DNA of 6,834 bases. Origin: Caldilineaceae bacterium. Its GTDB lineage: Bacteria > Chloroflexota > Anaerolineae > Caldilineales > Caldilineaceae. A model generated the notes under the pieces. The model saw only the letters and a list, made by a program, of their open reading frames with translations, had not been told where the DNA came from and made no database searches. This document shows positions 1 to 5,989 of this stretch, one piece after another. The stretch is from positions 1 to 6,834 of the forward strand of contig JAAUPU010000154.1 in the NCBI GenBank assembly GCA_012032975.1, in the 5' to 3' direction. Numbering within the stretch: the first letter of the stretch is position 1; each line of letters starts with the position of its first letter. Made by a program: the position numbers and the translations under genes.

Positions 1-1
1 G

Positions 2-301
2 GAAGCGTACTATGTCCAAGTCGCTCCGCACAATCCTCAAGGTCCGCTTTCCACCGCAGCGGCTGCCCATCTTGGCATGGCGATTCCCAACTTTTTGCTT
101 CTCGAATATGTGCGTCAGGATCTCTACCGGGACGAAGTTATGGCGCCGGCATGGGTTGTGAAGGATGGTCACCTGACCGTGCCAGACCTGCCAGGGCTGG
201 GCGTCGATCCTGACGAAGAGGCGCTGCTGGCGCGGCCAGCTCGCATCCATTCTCGGCGTTCGGGTCCGCTTCATGCCGACGGCAGCATCAGCGATGTGTG
301 A
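2..301 (+). CDS. Enolase-superfamily dehydratase (mandelate racemase / D-galactonate dehydratase type), C-terminal fragment
   Basis: The reading frame is open from base 2 to a TGA at 299-301, giving the last 99 codons of a gene that starts left of the window. The fragment begins with VAPHNPQGPLSTAAAAHLGM and continues into AIPNFLLLEY, the end of the catalytic (beta/alpha)8 barrel in the mandelate racemase/muconate lactonizing group. By family alignment from memory, the His of PHNPQGP (fragment residue 10, bases 29-31) matches the general acid/base His of the Asp-His dyad, and the Glu of LLEY (residue 35, bases 104-106) matches the C-terminal active-site Glu. The tail, with VPDLPGLGVD and a final HADGSISDV, is the closing cap-domain strand typical of galactonate dehydratase-like members. 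Such enzymes abstract the alpha proton of a sugar acid in the cytoplasm and eliminate water; the substrate cannot be read from this fragment. The metal ligands and the KxK motif lie outside the window. Family assignment is firm, exact substrate is not. Confidence 0.9.
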   Translation, partial: EAYYVQVAPHNPQGPLSTAAAAHLGMAIPNFLLLEYVRQDLYRDEVMAPAWVVKDGHLTVPDLPGLGVDPDEEALLARPARIHSRRSGPLHADGSISDV

Positions 302-305
302 TTTC

Positions 306-320
306 TGCGCGTGTCGCGCA
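306..320. terminator. Small GC hairpin between convergent genes (weak terminator candidate)
   Basis: TGCGCG and CGCGCA form a 6-bp stem around a TGT loop, in the 25-bp gap between the convergent stop codons of the dehydratase gene and the acetyltransferase gene. Its position suits a bidirectional terminator. There is no T-run on either side, so intrinsic termination would be weak. Confidence 0.25.
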
Positions 321-326
321 TCGTTG

Positions 327-1175
327 CTACTGAGAACGCTTCTTCCATTGATATTCGCGGACACCATAATCCGTGACGAAAAAGCCAAGTTTCTCGTAGA
401 CGCTCTTCCCGAGCGACGATGACCAAATCCAGGCCGAGTCATACCCTCTTTGGACGGCCTCTTGCAGCGTAGCATGGGAAACAGCGCCGCCAAACCCTTG
501 CCTTCGTAGCTCGACTGGCGTCGAGACGTTGTAGAGGCTGGCGCTCTCTTCGGTCATGAGAAGTGTTGCCGATGTAACCGCCTGGTCTTCTAGATAGCCG
601 ATAAAGTGTACGGCCTGTGCGTCTGGTTCAAAACCGTGGCGACTATAGGCCGCATGGAATGCACTGTAATCAGAGCCTCCAAAACCGCGCGCACTGATCT
701 CCACCCACTCGTTCAACATGGTTTGATTGCTGACCCGTTCGACGTGAAAACCGGCAGGGGCCGACACGGTGCTCGGTAGGGCATTCAAATCAGCGCACAT
801 CCACGTACCGCCCGGGCCGCCGATATTGCCGTAAAGGTTCCATTCGCCGTCCAGATCGGCTGAATCCCCCAGCGCCGCCAAACGGTCGCCCAGATCACTT
901 GGCTGACATTCCGGAAAGACAAACCAATCCACCTGGTCAGTAAGCTCGCCGATCTGGCGCAACGTCGCGCGGATTCCCAAGTCGGCCTGGCCATCTGGCA
1001 GCTGGGATCTCAATACCAGGTTGCCGGGCAGCCCCCTGCTGGCAATCCAGGTGAGATCCTTTTCAAAAAAGGTAATGCCGGGTAGACCGGCAAAAAGGCG
1101 AAAATAGGTGATGAAATTCTGCTGCACCTGTCGCGCACTCACGCGGCAGATAGAGCTTTGTGGAGATTTTGGCAT
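327..1175 (-). CDS. Two-domain GNAT family N-acetyltransferase
   Basis: A 282-residue protein ending in TAG. The start is ATG at 1173-1175 because AAAGGA (bases 1183-1188 on the minus strand) sits 7 bases upstream; in-frame TTG 1208 and ATG 1202 have no comparable site and fall inside a predicted hairpin. The C-terminal half, about residues 142-280, is a GNAT fold: LRRQGFGGA at 223-231 is the acetyl-CoA pyrophosphate-binding motif A (Q/R-x-x-G-x-G/A), preceded by the strand SASLYNVSTPVEL, and YEKLGF at 260-265 is the usual late GNAT motif. The N-terminal half (about 20-130) resembles the degenerate first domain of two-domain GNATs (WFVFPECQPSDLGDRLAALG). It is expected to be cytosolic and to acetylate an amine of a small molecule or peptide; the acceptor is unknown. 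It is convergent with the dehydratase gene. Its upstream leader carries a small ORF and nested inverted repeats that could control translation, as seen with some resistance genes, but nothing here shows a resistance role. Confidence 0.88.
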   Translation of the reverse strand: MPKSPQSSICRVSARQVQQNFITYFRLFAGLPGITFFEKDLTWIASRGLPGNLVLRSQLPDGQADLGIRATLRQIGELTDQVDWFVFPECQPSDLGDRLAALGDSADLDGEWNLYGNIGGPGGTWMCADLNALPSTVSAPAGFHVERVSNQTMLNEWVEISARGFGGSDYSAFHAAYSRHGFEPDAQAVHFIGYLEDQAVTSATLLMTEESASLYNVSTPVELRRQGFGGAVSHATLQEAVQRGYDSAWIWSSSLGKSVYEKLGFFVTDYGVREYQWKKRSQ

Positions 1176-1181
1176 GTGGAG

Positions 1182-1271
1182 ATCCTTTGCTGAACGTGTC
1201 ATTGGCAAAATGGTTGGCGGAGTGGAAGGCGCCTGCCAACATTTCGCGTGACAATATCAAGCTGAAAGGAT
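1182..1271 (-). promoter_or_regulatory. Candidate translational attenuator in the acetyltransferase leader
   Basis: Three complementary pairs nest inside each other in the minus-strand transcript. ATCCTTT (1271 to 1265, inside the last sense codons of the upstream small ORF) pairs with AAAGGAT (1188 to 1182), which contains the acetyltransferase ribosome binding site. TGTCA (1253-1249) pairs with TGACA (1201-1197). AAATGTTGGC (1244-1235) pairs with GCCAACCATTT (1218-1208) with one bulged C, closing a 16-base loop. If folded, the outer pair hides the binding site, and a ribosome finishing the small ORF would cover its upstream strand. The complementarity is seen directly; the switching is inferred by analogy with erm/cat-type leaders. 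Confidence 0.45.
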
Positions 1272-1346
1272 TGGGCAGAGGTGCTTCCACAGAGCCGCAT
1301 CTCTGGATACGGCCGGATTGCAAACGCATGGTGATGCGATATTCAT
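1257..1346 (-). CDS. Small upstream ORF (29 residues), possible leader peptide
   Basis: ATG (1344-1346) to TGA (1257-1259) encodes a 29-residue peptide with residues CVC near its N-terminus, a third Cys near the C-terminus, and the end CPILSA. The reason to believe it is translated is the upstream AAAGGAGGTG, 9 bases from AGGAGG to the ATG, among the strongest ribosome binding sites in the window. It is in the same frame as the acetyltransferase, which starts 81 bases after its stop. Its sequence matches no family I know. It is either a regulatory leader peptide or the remnant of a decayed gene; its last sense codons can base-pair with the next gene's ribosome binding site, which favours the leader reading. 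Confidence 0.42.
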   Translation of the reverse strand: MNIASPCVCNPAVSRDAALWKHLCPILSA

Positions 1347-1353
1347 TGGGTTA

Positions 1354-1363
1354 CACCTCCTTT
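1354..1363 (-). promoter_or_regulatory. Exceptionally strong Shine-Dalgarno of the small upstream ORF
   Basis: AAAGGAGGTG matches all ten bases complementary to the 16S rRNA 3' tail (CACCUCCUUU). Spacing from AGGAGG to ATG 1346 is 9 bases. It is too far from the acetyltransferase start to serve it directly, so its presence argues that the 29-codon ORF is translated. Confidence 0.7.
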
Positions 1364-1396
1364 CTGCATTCTGGGGTTTGCCGCTTCCGAGCCAAC

Positions 1397-1425
1397 AGAG
1401 TAACACGGTTGCCAGGCGGCGGCAA
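1397..1425 (-). promoter_or_regulatory. Possible promoter for the leader ORF and acetyltransferase
   Basis: On the minus strand TTGCCG (-35-like, 1425-1420) is followed after 17 bases by TACTCT (1402-1397), preceded by TG one base away as in extended -10 elements. Transcription would start near 1390, about 27 bases before the strong Shine-Dalgarno. The -10 hexamer is a poor match, so the call is tentative. Confidence 0.3.
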
Positions 1426-1602
1426 TGCTCGATGTTTTCTACACCGTGTACGTTGTCATTGCCTTGATTGTTGGCGATAGAAGGATTGGGCAACCTTGTC
1501 TACAACAGCGTGGGATCGATCAACAGATCTCTGCCAGTTTACAATGATCGGGAAAAAGAGTTGGAGGCTGAAGTTTTGACACGCATGGCGTCGATTGTTT
1601 GA
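1425..1602 (+). pseudogene. Frameshifted small membrane-protein gene (unrecognised)
   Basis: ATG at 1425 opens with MLDVFYTVYVVIALIVGD, a plausible N-terminal membrane helix, then degenerates and stops at 1545-1547. Shifting one base forward near 1474-1480 joins a second open stretch, EGLGNLVYNSVGSINR followed by LPVYNDREKELEAEVLTR, ending at TGA 1600-1602. The second part has a natural-looking charged heptad-like tail and continuous coding character. With one base removed the gene would encode about 58 residues: one membrane segment followed by a short soluble tail. Its stop lies 12 bases before the ATG of the DUF6544-type gene, an operon-like spacing. An AGGCGG stretch precedes the ATG. The two halves could alternatively be chance ORFs, or the break a sequencing error, or +1 frameshifting at the AGA AGG codons. 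I do not recognise the family. Confidence 0.35.
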
Positions 1603-1614
1603 AAGGTTTCATCG

Positions 1615-2460
1615 ATGAACGTAGTTGCGAAATATGTCGCGCTTGTTGTCGTCGGTATTCTGATGATCGCCCTCTTGGTCGTTGGCTTTGGATCCTGGTG
1701 GTTTGGGCAAAGGGTAACCCGCGAGGTGAAGGCGTTCTATGGAGACGCCAATTTTGCTGAGGATGTGCTCGTTACCGAGGCAATGTTACAAGGGGCGCCC
1801 GCGCCGATCCAGCGTTATCTGCGCCACGCGGGTGTGGTGGGCAAGCCGATGGTGCATTCCGTGCGGCTGGAGCAGGAAGGCCGTTTTCGGACCGGCATGG
1901 GCCAACCCTGGATGCCGATTCGCGCCGAAGAGTTCTATTCCGTGGACCCCCCCGGCTTTATCTGGGATGCGAAATTCTATATGGCCGGTCTGCCGATCCT
2001 GCGGGTGCGCGATTCGTATCGAGATGGAAAGGGTGAGATTCTGGGCAAGATCGGCGGGCTGGTGACCATGCTCCAAGACGAGGGGGAAGGCCTCGACCAG
2101 GGCGCGATGCTGCGTTATCTCCAGGAGATGATCTGGTTTCCGTCGGCATTCTTGGGCGACAATATCTCGTTCACGCCCATCGACGACGGCTCGGCCCAGG
2201 TCACTTTTACCGACCACGGCAAGAGCGTCACCGGCACGCTCTTTATCGACCCAGAGGGCAACGTGACCAACTTTGTGGCGGAACGTTTCCGCAGCGACAA
2301 GAACGCCCTGGGCACGTGGACGACGCCCATGAGCGAGGTTGGGGAGTTCGAGGGATTGCAGTTGCCGATTGCCGGCAAAGGGGTCTGGTTGCAGCCGGAA
2401 GGCGACTACGAGTACGTTGATCTGACCGTTACCCAGCTCGAGTATGACGCCACTCGATGA
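1615..2460 (+). CDS. DUF6544-type single-pass membrane protein of unknown function
   Basis: A 281-residue protein starting at ATG 1615 with GAAAGG 8 bases upstream and ending TGA at 2458-2460. Residues 8-30 form one hydrophobic helix (signal anchor, no obvious cleavage site), so the remaining 250 residues probably lie outside the cytoplasmic membrane. The body carries the hallmarks I associate with DUF6544/DUF6920 proteins: PAPIQRYLRHAGVVGKPMV (residues 62-80), a hydrophobic-basic strand ending GRFR, EEFYSVDPPGFIWDAKF (105-121), LDQGAMLRYLQEMIWFPSAF (160-179) and WTTPMSEVGEFEGLQLP (235-251). Length is close to the family norm. No function is established for the family as far as I know, and no catalytic motif is evident. 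It is convergent with proB, stops separated by nine bases, and follows a broken small membrane ORF that may have been its operon partner. A TACAAT at 1540-1545 could be a -10, with no good -35. Confidence 0.85.
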   Translation: MNVVAKYVALVVVGILMIALLVVGFGSWWFGQRVTREVKAFYGDANFAEDVLVTEAMLQGAPAPIQRYLRHAGVVGKPMVHSVRLEQEGRFRTGMGQPWMPIRAEEFYSVDPPGFIWDAKFYMAGLPILRVRDSYRDGKGEILGKIGGLVTMLQDEGEGLDQGAMLRYLQEMIWFPSAFLGDNISFTPIDDGSAQVTFTDHGKSVTGTLFIDPEGNVTNFVAERFRSDKNALGTWTTPMSEVGEFEGLQLPIAGKGVWLQPEGDYEYVDLTVTQLEYDATR

Positions 2461-2473
2461 CCCATAGCGTCAT
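2444..2473. terminator. Inverted repeat across the convergent stop codons (weak bidirectional terminator candidate)
   Basis: ATGACGC (2444-2450) and GCGTCAT (2467-2473) form a 7-bp perfect inverted repeat with a 16-base spacer, spanning the 3' ends of both the DUF6544-type gene and proB. There is no T-run on either side. It could slow transcription between the convergent genes, but the stem is short and the loop long. Confidence 0.25.
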
Positions 2474-3582
2474 GTCGTGAGCAAGACCATATCGTTGCGA
2501 TGCACCGCATTTGGCCCGTAGGCAAAACCGAGCTTCTCAGCGATTTCATCTGAATGACACCCCGCAATGACGGTTAGGTCGTTGCTGGCGTAGGCGCTGA
2601 TCCCGCGTGCTAGCTCTTCCCTTTCGGCGCCGAGGATCGAGACGGTATCCCCGCGTTGAAAGTGGCCTTGCACCGCGACGATGCCGGCAGGCAAGAGGCT
2701 CCGTCCATTTTGGCACAAGGCTCGCACCGCACCTGCATCGATCCGCAGCACGCCCGCGGGTTTGGCTCCGGCCAAGATCCACCGTTTGCGGCTCTCTACC
2801 GGTGTCTCCAAGGCGACGAAGCGCGTGCCTACCGCTTCGCCGGCGACCGCGCGCAGGATTACATCCCGCTCGCTGCCGGCGGCCAGCACAACATCCGCGC
2901 CGGCATAGCGTGCGGTGTTGGCCGCCTCTAGCTTGGTGACCATGCCGCCCACGCCCAACCCGGTGCTGGTGCCGCCGGCCAGTGCCCGCAACGTCTCGTC
3001 GATCCGGCGCACTTCCGGGATCAGTTGTGCGTCGGGATGGAAACGGGGGTCGGCGGTGAAGAGTCCTGGCTGGTCGGTGAGGATGATCAGCAGGTCGGCG
3101 TTGACCAGGGTGGTGACCAGCGCGGAGAGGTTGTCGTTGTCGCCGACCTTGATCTCTTCAGTAGCGACAGCGTCGTTCTCGTTGACGATGGGCACAATCC
3201 GCTGGTCGAGCAACGCGGAGAAGGTGTCGCGCGCGTTCAAATAGCGTTGGCGATTTTCCACGTCTGCGCGTGTGATCAGGATCTGACCGACGAAAATATC
3301 GCTGCGGTCGAACAGACGCTCCCAGGTCAACATCAGCCGAGTCTGGCCGACCGCGGCAAAGAGCTGCTTGCTGGCGACGGTGTTGGGCAATTGAGGGTAT
3401 CCAAGGTGGGCGCGTCCCGCAGTAACCGCACCAGAGGTGCAGATGACCAGTTCCGTACCTTGATGGTAGATCTGGGCGCACTGGCGGACCAGTTCGGCCA
3501 TGCGCACGGGGTCTAGCTGCCGTTCGCCGCCGGTCAGCACGCTGGTACCCAGTTTGATGACGATGCGTCTGTACTTGGACAT
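2470..3582 (-). CDS. proB: Glutamate 5-kinase with C-terminal PUA domain
   Basis: A 370-residue protein (E. coli ProB has 367) that phosphorylates the gamma-carboxyl of L-glutamate with ATP, the first step of proline biosynthesis, in the cytoplasm. The amino acid kinase domain spans about residues 5-255: IKLGTSVLTGG with Lys10, ICTSGAVTAGRAHLGYP with Ser50, ASKQLFAAVGQ, PIVNENDAVATEEIKVGDND with Asp137, Asn149 and Asp150, LTDQPGLFTADPR with Asp170, and GGMVTKLEAAN with Lys217. These fall at the same numbers as the E. coli active-site residues. The PUA domain covers about 268-358. ATG 3582 is chosen because MSKYRRIVIKLG is the canonical N-terminus. The frame stays open upstream but only as antisense-like noise through the neighbouring gene. 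A GAGGA 12 bases upstream is distant, so coupling with the acetyltransferase ORF ending 8 bases before is likely. No proA lies in the window. The kinase is probably feedback-inhibited by proline, as in the family. Confidence 0.97.
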   Translation of the reverse strand: MSKYRRIVIKLGTSVLTGGERQLDPVRMAELVRQCAQIYHQGTELVICTSGAVTAGRAHLGYPQLPNTVASKQLFAAVGQTRLMLTWERLFDRSDIFVGQILITRADVENRQRYLNARDTFSALLDQRIVPIVNENDAVATEEIKVGDNDNLSALVTTLVNADLLIILTDQPGLFTADPRFHPDAQLIPEVRRIDETLRALAGGTSTGLGVGGMVTKLEAANTARYAGADVVLAAGSERDVILRAVAGEAVGTRFVALETPVESRKRWILAGAKPAGVLRIDAGAVRALCQNGRSLLPAGIVAVQGHFQRGDTVSILGAEREELARGISAYASNDLTVIAGCHSDEIAEKLGFAYGPNAVHRNDMVLLTT

Positions 3583-3590
3583 GGCGCCGT

Positions 3591-4117
3591 CTAATCCTCG
3601 TTTTCCTGATTCTCCACTTGACTTTGTTGTTTCAAACGCGCCATGGCATAGGCGTCCACAAGCACGCCATCGCGGAATGCATAGTGGCGCAACGTGCCTT
3701 CCGTCTCGAAGCCGGATTTTCGATAGAGATGGATGGCTGCCTCGTTGTCGGTGTAGACAGTCAGTTCGAGGCGCAGCAAGTTGAGCCAGTTGTCGGCCAG
3801 GTCGATGGCTGCGGCCAGCAACGCCGTGCCGACGCCTCTGCCTTGCCATTGCTCGTGGACCGCCATGCCGATATCGCCGACATGACGACGGCGAGGCGAA
3901 AGGGGGAAGGTGTTCAGCCCAAGTTGCCGACGATCTGTTCACCATGACAGGCGACCAGGCTATGGAATCCCTCTCCTGGATTCTCCAGCCGTTTTCGCCA
4001 CATCTCGATGCGTGGAAACGGCAATTGTAATGTTCCCAGGATGACGCTGCGTCCGCTGTATATCTGCTGCAATGCGAGATAATCTGTGGGTTCGGTGCTG
4101 CGGATGAGGAGTTCCAC
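3591..4117 (-). pseudogene. yhhY: YhhY-like GNAT acetyltransferase interrupted by a single-base deletion
   Basis: Two reading frames together make one complete GNAT protein. The first (GTG 4117 to TGA 3914-3916) gives 67 residues with LLIRSTEPTDYLALQQIY, GTLQLPFP and SLVACHGEQIVGNLG. The second continues LNTFPLSPRRRHVGDIGMAV, QGRGVG (acetyl-CoA loop, reconstructed residues 92-97), LADNWLNLLRLELTVYTDN, YRKSGF and VDAYAMARLK, ending TAG at 3591-3593. Restoring one base in the GGGC run (3917-3920) yields 175 residues, close to E. coli YhhY (about 162), whose motifs it matches almost one for one; YhhY has been reported to acetylate certain free amino acids. GTG 4117 is chosen because CAGGAG lies 9-10 bases upstream and the protein then begins at the family's usual place. 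The gene ends 8 bases before proB, so both share a transcript. Either the gene is freshly broken or the deletion is a sequencing error; the rest of the sequence is undamaged. Confidence 0.88.
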
Positions 4118-4164
4118 GATGCGATGCTCCTGAAGGCCGCCTGGGACGGCAAAATGTGTCGCGC

Positions 4165-4192
4165 TATGATCGACCACGCCTGGTCAATCATA
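4165..4192. repeat. 12-bp-arm palindrome overlapping the yhhY-proB promoter (candidate operator)
   Basis: TATGATCGACCA (4165-4176) and TGGTCAATCATA (4181-4192) are inverted repeats with one mismatch and a 4-base spacer CGCC. On the minus strand the upstream arm contains the -10 hexamer and the palindrome runs to about the start of transcription. That is where a dimeric repressor would block RNA polymerase. It could also form a hairpin in the first bases of the transcript. No regulator gene is in the window. Confidence 0.5.
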
Positions 4193-4215
4193 CCAGAATC
4201 AGCGCCAAAGTTGCA
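4187..4215 (-). promoter_or_regulatory. Extended -10 promoter for the yhhY-proB operon
   Basis: On the minus strand TGGTATGAT (4195-4187) is an extended -10 (TG, one base, then TATGAT, five of six consensus bases). The -35 region 17 bases upstream is TGCAAC (4215-4210), a weak match, as is common with extended -10 promoters. Transcription would start near 4180, some 60 bases before the GTG start of the acetyltransferase. Confidence 0.55.
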
Positions 4216-4260
4216 TGATCGCCGAGCCTGATGCTGCAACCCATGCAGACTGTGCGCGGT

Positions 4261-4305
4261 AGCAAAAAGGGTTGGGCGTTCACAGACGCCAACCCTTTTG
4301 TTGCT
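4261..4305 (-). terminator. Strong hairpin terminator of the secreted-protein gene
   Basis: Bases 4261-4279 and 4286-4305 pair almost throughout (core AAAAGGGTTGG plus CGT, with a one-base bulge) around a 6-base loop. Read on the minus strand the second arm ends in CCCTTTTTGCT, supplying the U-rich end. It lies about 50 bases past the stop codon at 4357 and before the yhhY-proB promoter, so it separates the two transcription units. Confidence 0.75.
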
Positions 4306-4314
4306 ATTCAGAGA

Positions 4315-4335
4315 CGGCGGTCACTTCAACCGCCG
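4315..4335 (-). other. Perfect 7-bp hairpin between stop codon and terminator
   Basis: CGGCGGT (4315-4321) and ACCGCCG (4329-4335) pair perfectly around a 7-base loop, 21 bases after the stop of the secreted-protein gene and just before its main terminator. It may stabilise the 3' end of the mRNA or assist termination. It has no T-run of its own. Confidence 0.4.
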
Positions 4336-4356
4336 ATGGTCCAGACTCGGGCCAGT

Positions 4357-5763
4357 TTAGTCGCTTGCTGGCTGTGCCTCGGCGACCGCTTCAGGAGCTG
4401 CTTCAGCGGCTGCGTCGGTTTCGCAGTTTCGCAAACCGAAACCGCAGAGTCCGTTGTTCACAGCACCGCCGATCCAACTGGCGCCGGCGCCAGCGGCATT
4501 GCCCACTCGGTCATAGCCGCTCGATGCCTGGTCCAGCGCGCTGCTGGTCATGGCGGACAGGGTTGCGATGACACCGGCGTTTTCGGTTTCGAGCGTTTCG
4601 ATGTTTGCAGCCAGAGCAGTTTCGTCGCGGGTAAACGGCGTCTCGACGGAGCCGTTGGCGGCCAGATTCATTCCGCCATCCAGACGGGCGCTGCCATCGG
4701 CGTGAAGACCCAACATCGGCACCGAACCGTTGGCGCCAACCTCAACATAGGCATCCTCCACGCCAGCGGAAAAGGGAACATAGGCCTGGGCATGCACCTG
4801 ACTATCCAGCAGTCGGCTGGGATGGATGCTCGACCCGGCGACGCCGGTCAGCAGCAACCCATCGTTTTTCAAGGTCATCTGACCATGAGCCGAGATCGGC
4901 TCGATCTCGAAGCCCAGCCAGCGACCGACGATACCGCCATTCACGCCGTAACCGCCGCCCACCTCCAGGTAGGATTGGTCCAGATTATCGGAGAATGCGC
5001 CTTCGACGTGCAGTGTGACCCGGTGTCCAAAGGGCAGTTGGTCGGGCAACGAGAGCATTGACCCGGCCGGCTGCAGCAGCTCGCCTACAAAGGCGATCTG
5101 GTCGCTGTAGCTGATGCTGATATCGCCGGATAGGAAAACGAAGGGCGACTGTGGGTCGATGATCAGCGTGGCGTTCTGACCTTGGGGGATCGAGATGGCG
5201 ATCTCCTGCTGTTGACCTGCAATTTCGACCGGCGCGCTCATCTCCAGACCGGCGCCGAAGTTGAAGAAGAGATAGCTGCGTTCGGGATCCAGCGGCGCAC
5301 CGAGGTGCATCAGGTTTGCGCCGCGGTCCAGACCGACATCGGCCACCGCCGGTGTGATCATCTGTGCATCGCCCAGTAGACCGAAGGTCGGCAAGGGAAG
5401 CTGTGCTTTGCCGCGCACACTCTCGAAGCCGCCCTCTTCGCCTGGTTCCAGGATCAGCTCGGCATTGATGAGTTCCATATCACCCACCGGCATCTTCAAT
5501 ACCAAGCGATCGGACAACTCGATGCCAGAGCCTTCGGGCAGAAAGTCCACATTCTCCTGCACGGCCTCGAAGATCATGCTGGCGCCAACGCTGGCAATCG
5601 CAGGAACCTGAGCGCCGCCCAGCCCAATCTCCAGCGCACAAGTGCCATCCTGACAGTGGATGCCAACTTCATCCTGTCCGGCTGCCGAGGCGTCCTGGGC
5701 AGAGAAACCGACCCAGAGTCCCAACGTCAATATCGCAGGTACAATCACACGTAAAATTCGCAT
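4357..5763 (-). CDS. Exported beta-rich protein of unknown function
   Basis: A 468-residue protein from ATG 5763 (GAGGT 11 bases upstream) to TAA 4357-4359. Residues 1-28 are a textbook signal peptide: MRILR, a hydrophobic core, then the Sec cleavage motif ASA-A near residue 27/28. No lipobox and no later membrane helix are visible, so it should be secreted or periplasmic/cell-wall located. Residues about 85-370 alternate short hydrophobic strands with Gly/Asn turns (for example MTLKNDGLLLTGVAGSS, SVPMLGLHADGSARLDGGMN), suggesting a large beta-sheet structure. Residues 381-425 look helical and Ala/Ser-rich, and the last 20 are an Ala/Glu/Pro-rich low-complexity tail. The only cysteines form two close pairs, Cys37/Cys42 and Cys440/Cys447, at either end of the mature protein, consistent with disulfides. 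I recognise no family or catalytic motif. It sits alone between its own terminator and an upstream terminator; a possible weak extended -10 (TGCTAGAAA) begins near 5845. Coding status is secure from the signal peptide and sustained codon bias. Confidence 0.82.
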   Translation of the reverse strand: MRILRVIVPAILTLGLWVGFSAQDASAAGQDEVGIHCQDGTCALEIGLGGAQVPAIASVGASMIFEAVQENVDFLPEGSGIELSDRLVLKMPVGDMELINAELILEPGEEGGFESVRGKAQLPLPTFGLLGDAQMITPAVADVGLDRGANLMHLGAPLDPERSYLFFNFGAGLEMSAPVEIAGQQQEIAISIPQGQNATLIIDPQSPFVFLSGDISISYSDQIAFVGELLQPAGSMLSLPDQLPFGHRVTLHVEGAFSDNLDQSYLEVGGGYGVNGGIVGRWLGFEIEPISAHGQMTLKNDGLLLTGVAGSSIHPSRLLDSQVHAQAYVPFSAGVEDAYVEVGANGSVPMLGLHADGSARLDGGMNLAANGSVETPFTRDETALAANIETLETENAGVIATLSAMTSSALDQASSGYDRVGNAAGAGASWIGGAVNNGLCGFGLRNCETDAAAEAAPEAVAEAQPASD

Positions 5764-5989
5764 AGTTTTTCTCTACCTCGTTGTGGTGAATTGATCTCAA
5801 TGCGTCTGAATTCGTCCACCATTTGGCGGCGACACTTTCTAGCACTGTGACGGATTCCAGCCGTCCGTGGGTTCCGGCATTGGATGGAAACTGAGGTCAA
5901 ATCGTGCATTTCTACGCGTACTCTAACCTGGTCTTAAGCAAGCGCCCGCGATCTACCGGTCGACCAAGCCCACTGGAAAGCTGCCGAAC

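Noticed and set aside
1063..1329. Minus-strand ORF of 88 codons overlapping the acetyltransferase start.
   Set aside because: It has no ribosome binding site at its start, no family resemblance, and continues into the acetyltransferase in a different frame.
3591..3866. The C-terminal part of the YhhY-like protein as an independent 91-residue gene starting at ATG 3866.
   Set aside because: No ribosome binding site precedes it, and it lacks the N-terminal strands of the GNAT fold, which are encoded immediately upstream in the shifted frame.
3583..4239. The proB frame stays open for 219 codons upstream of its ATG, suggesting a 589-residue fusion protein.
   Set aside because: The upstream translation is Arg/Ser/His-rich noise from an alternate frame of the YhhY-like gene. 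The canonical ProB N-terminus starts at 3582 with catalytic Lys10 in its normal place.
4231..5061. Plus-strand ORF of 276 codons opposite the secreted-protein gene.
   Set aside because: It is the antisense of a signal-peptide gene with consistent codon bias, spans the hairpin terminator, and shows no domain or ribosome binding site.
5849..5865. GACGG / CCGTC inverted repeat upstream of the secreted-protein gene.
   Set aside because: Five base pairs with a 7-base loop are expected by chance in GC-rich sequence, and no regulatory element aligns with it.
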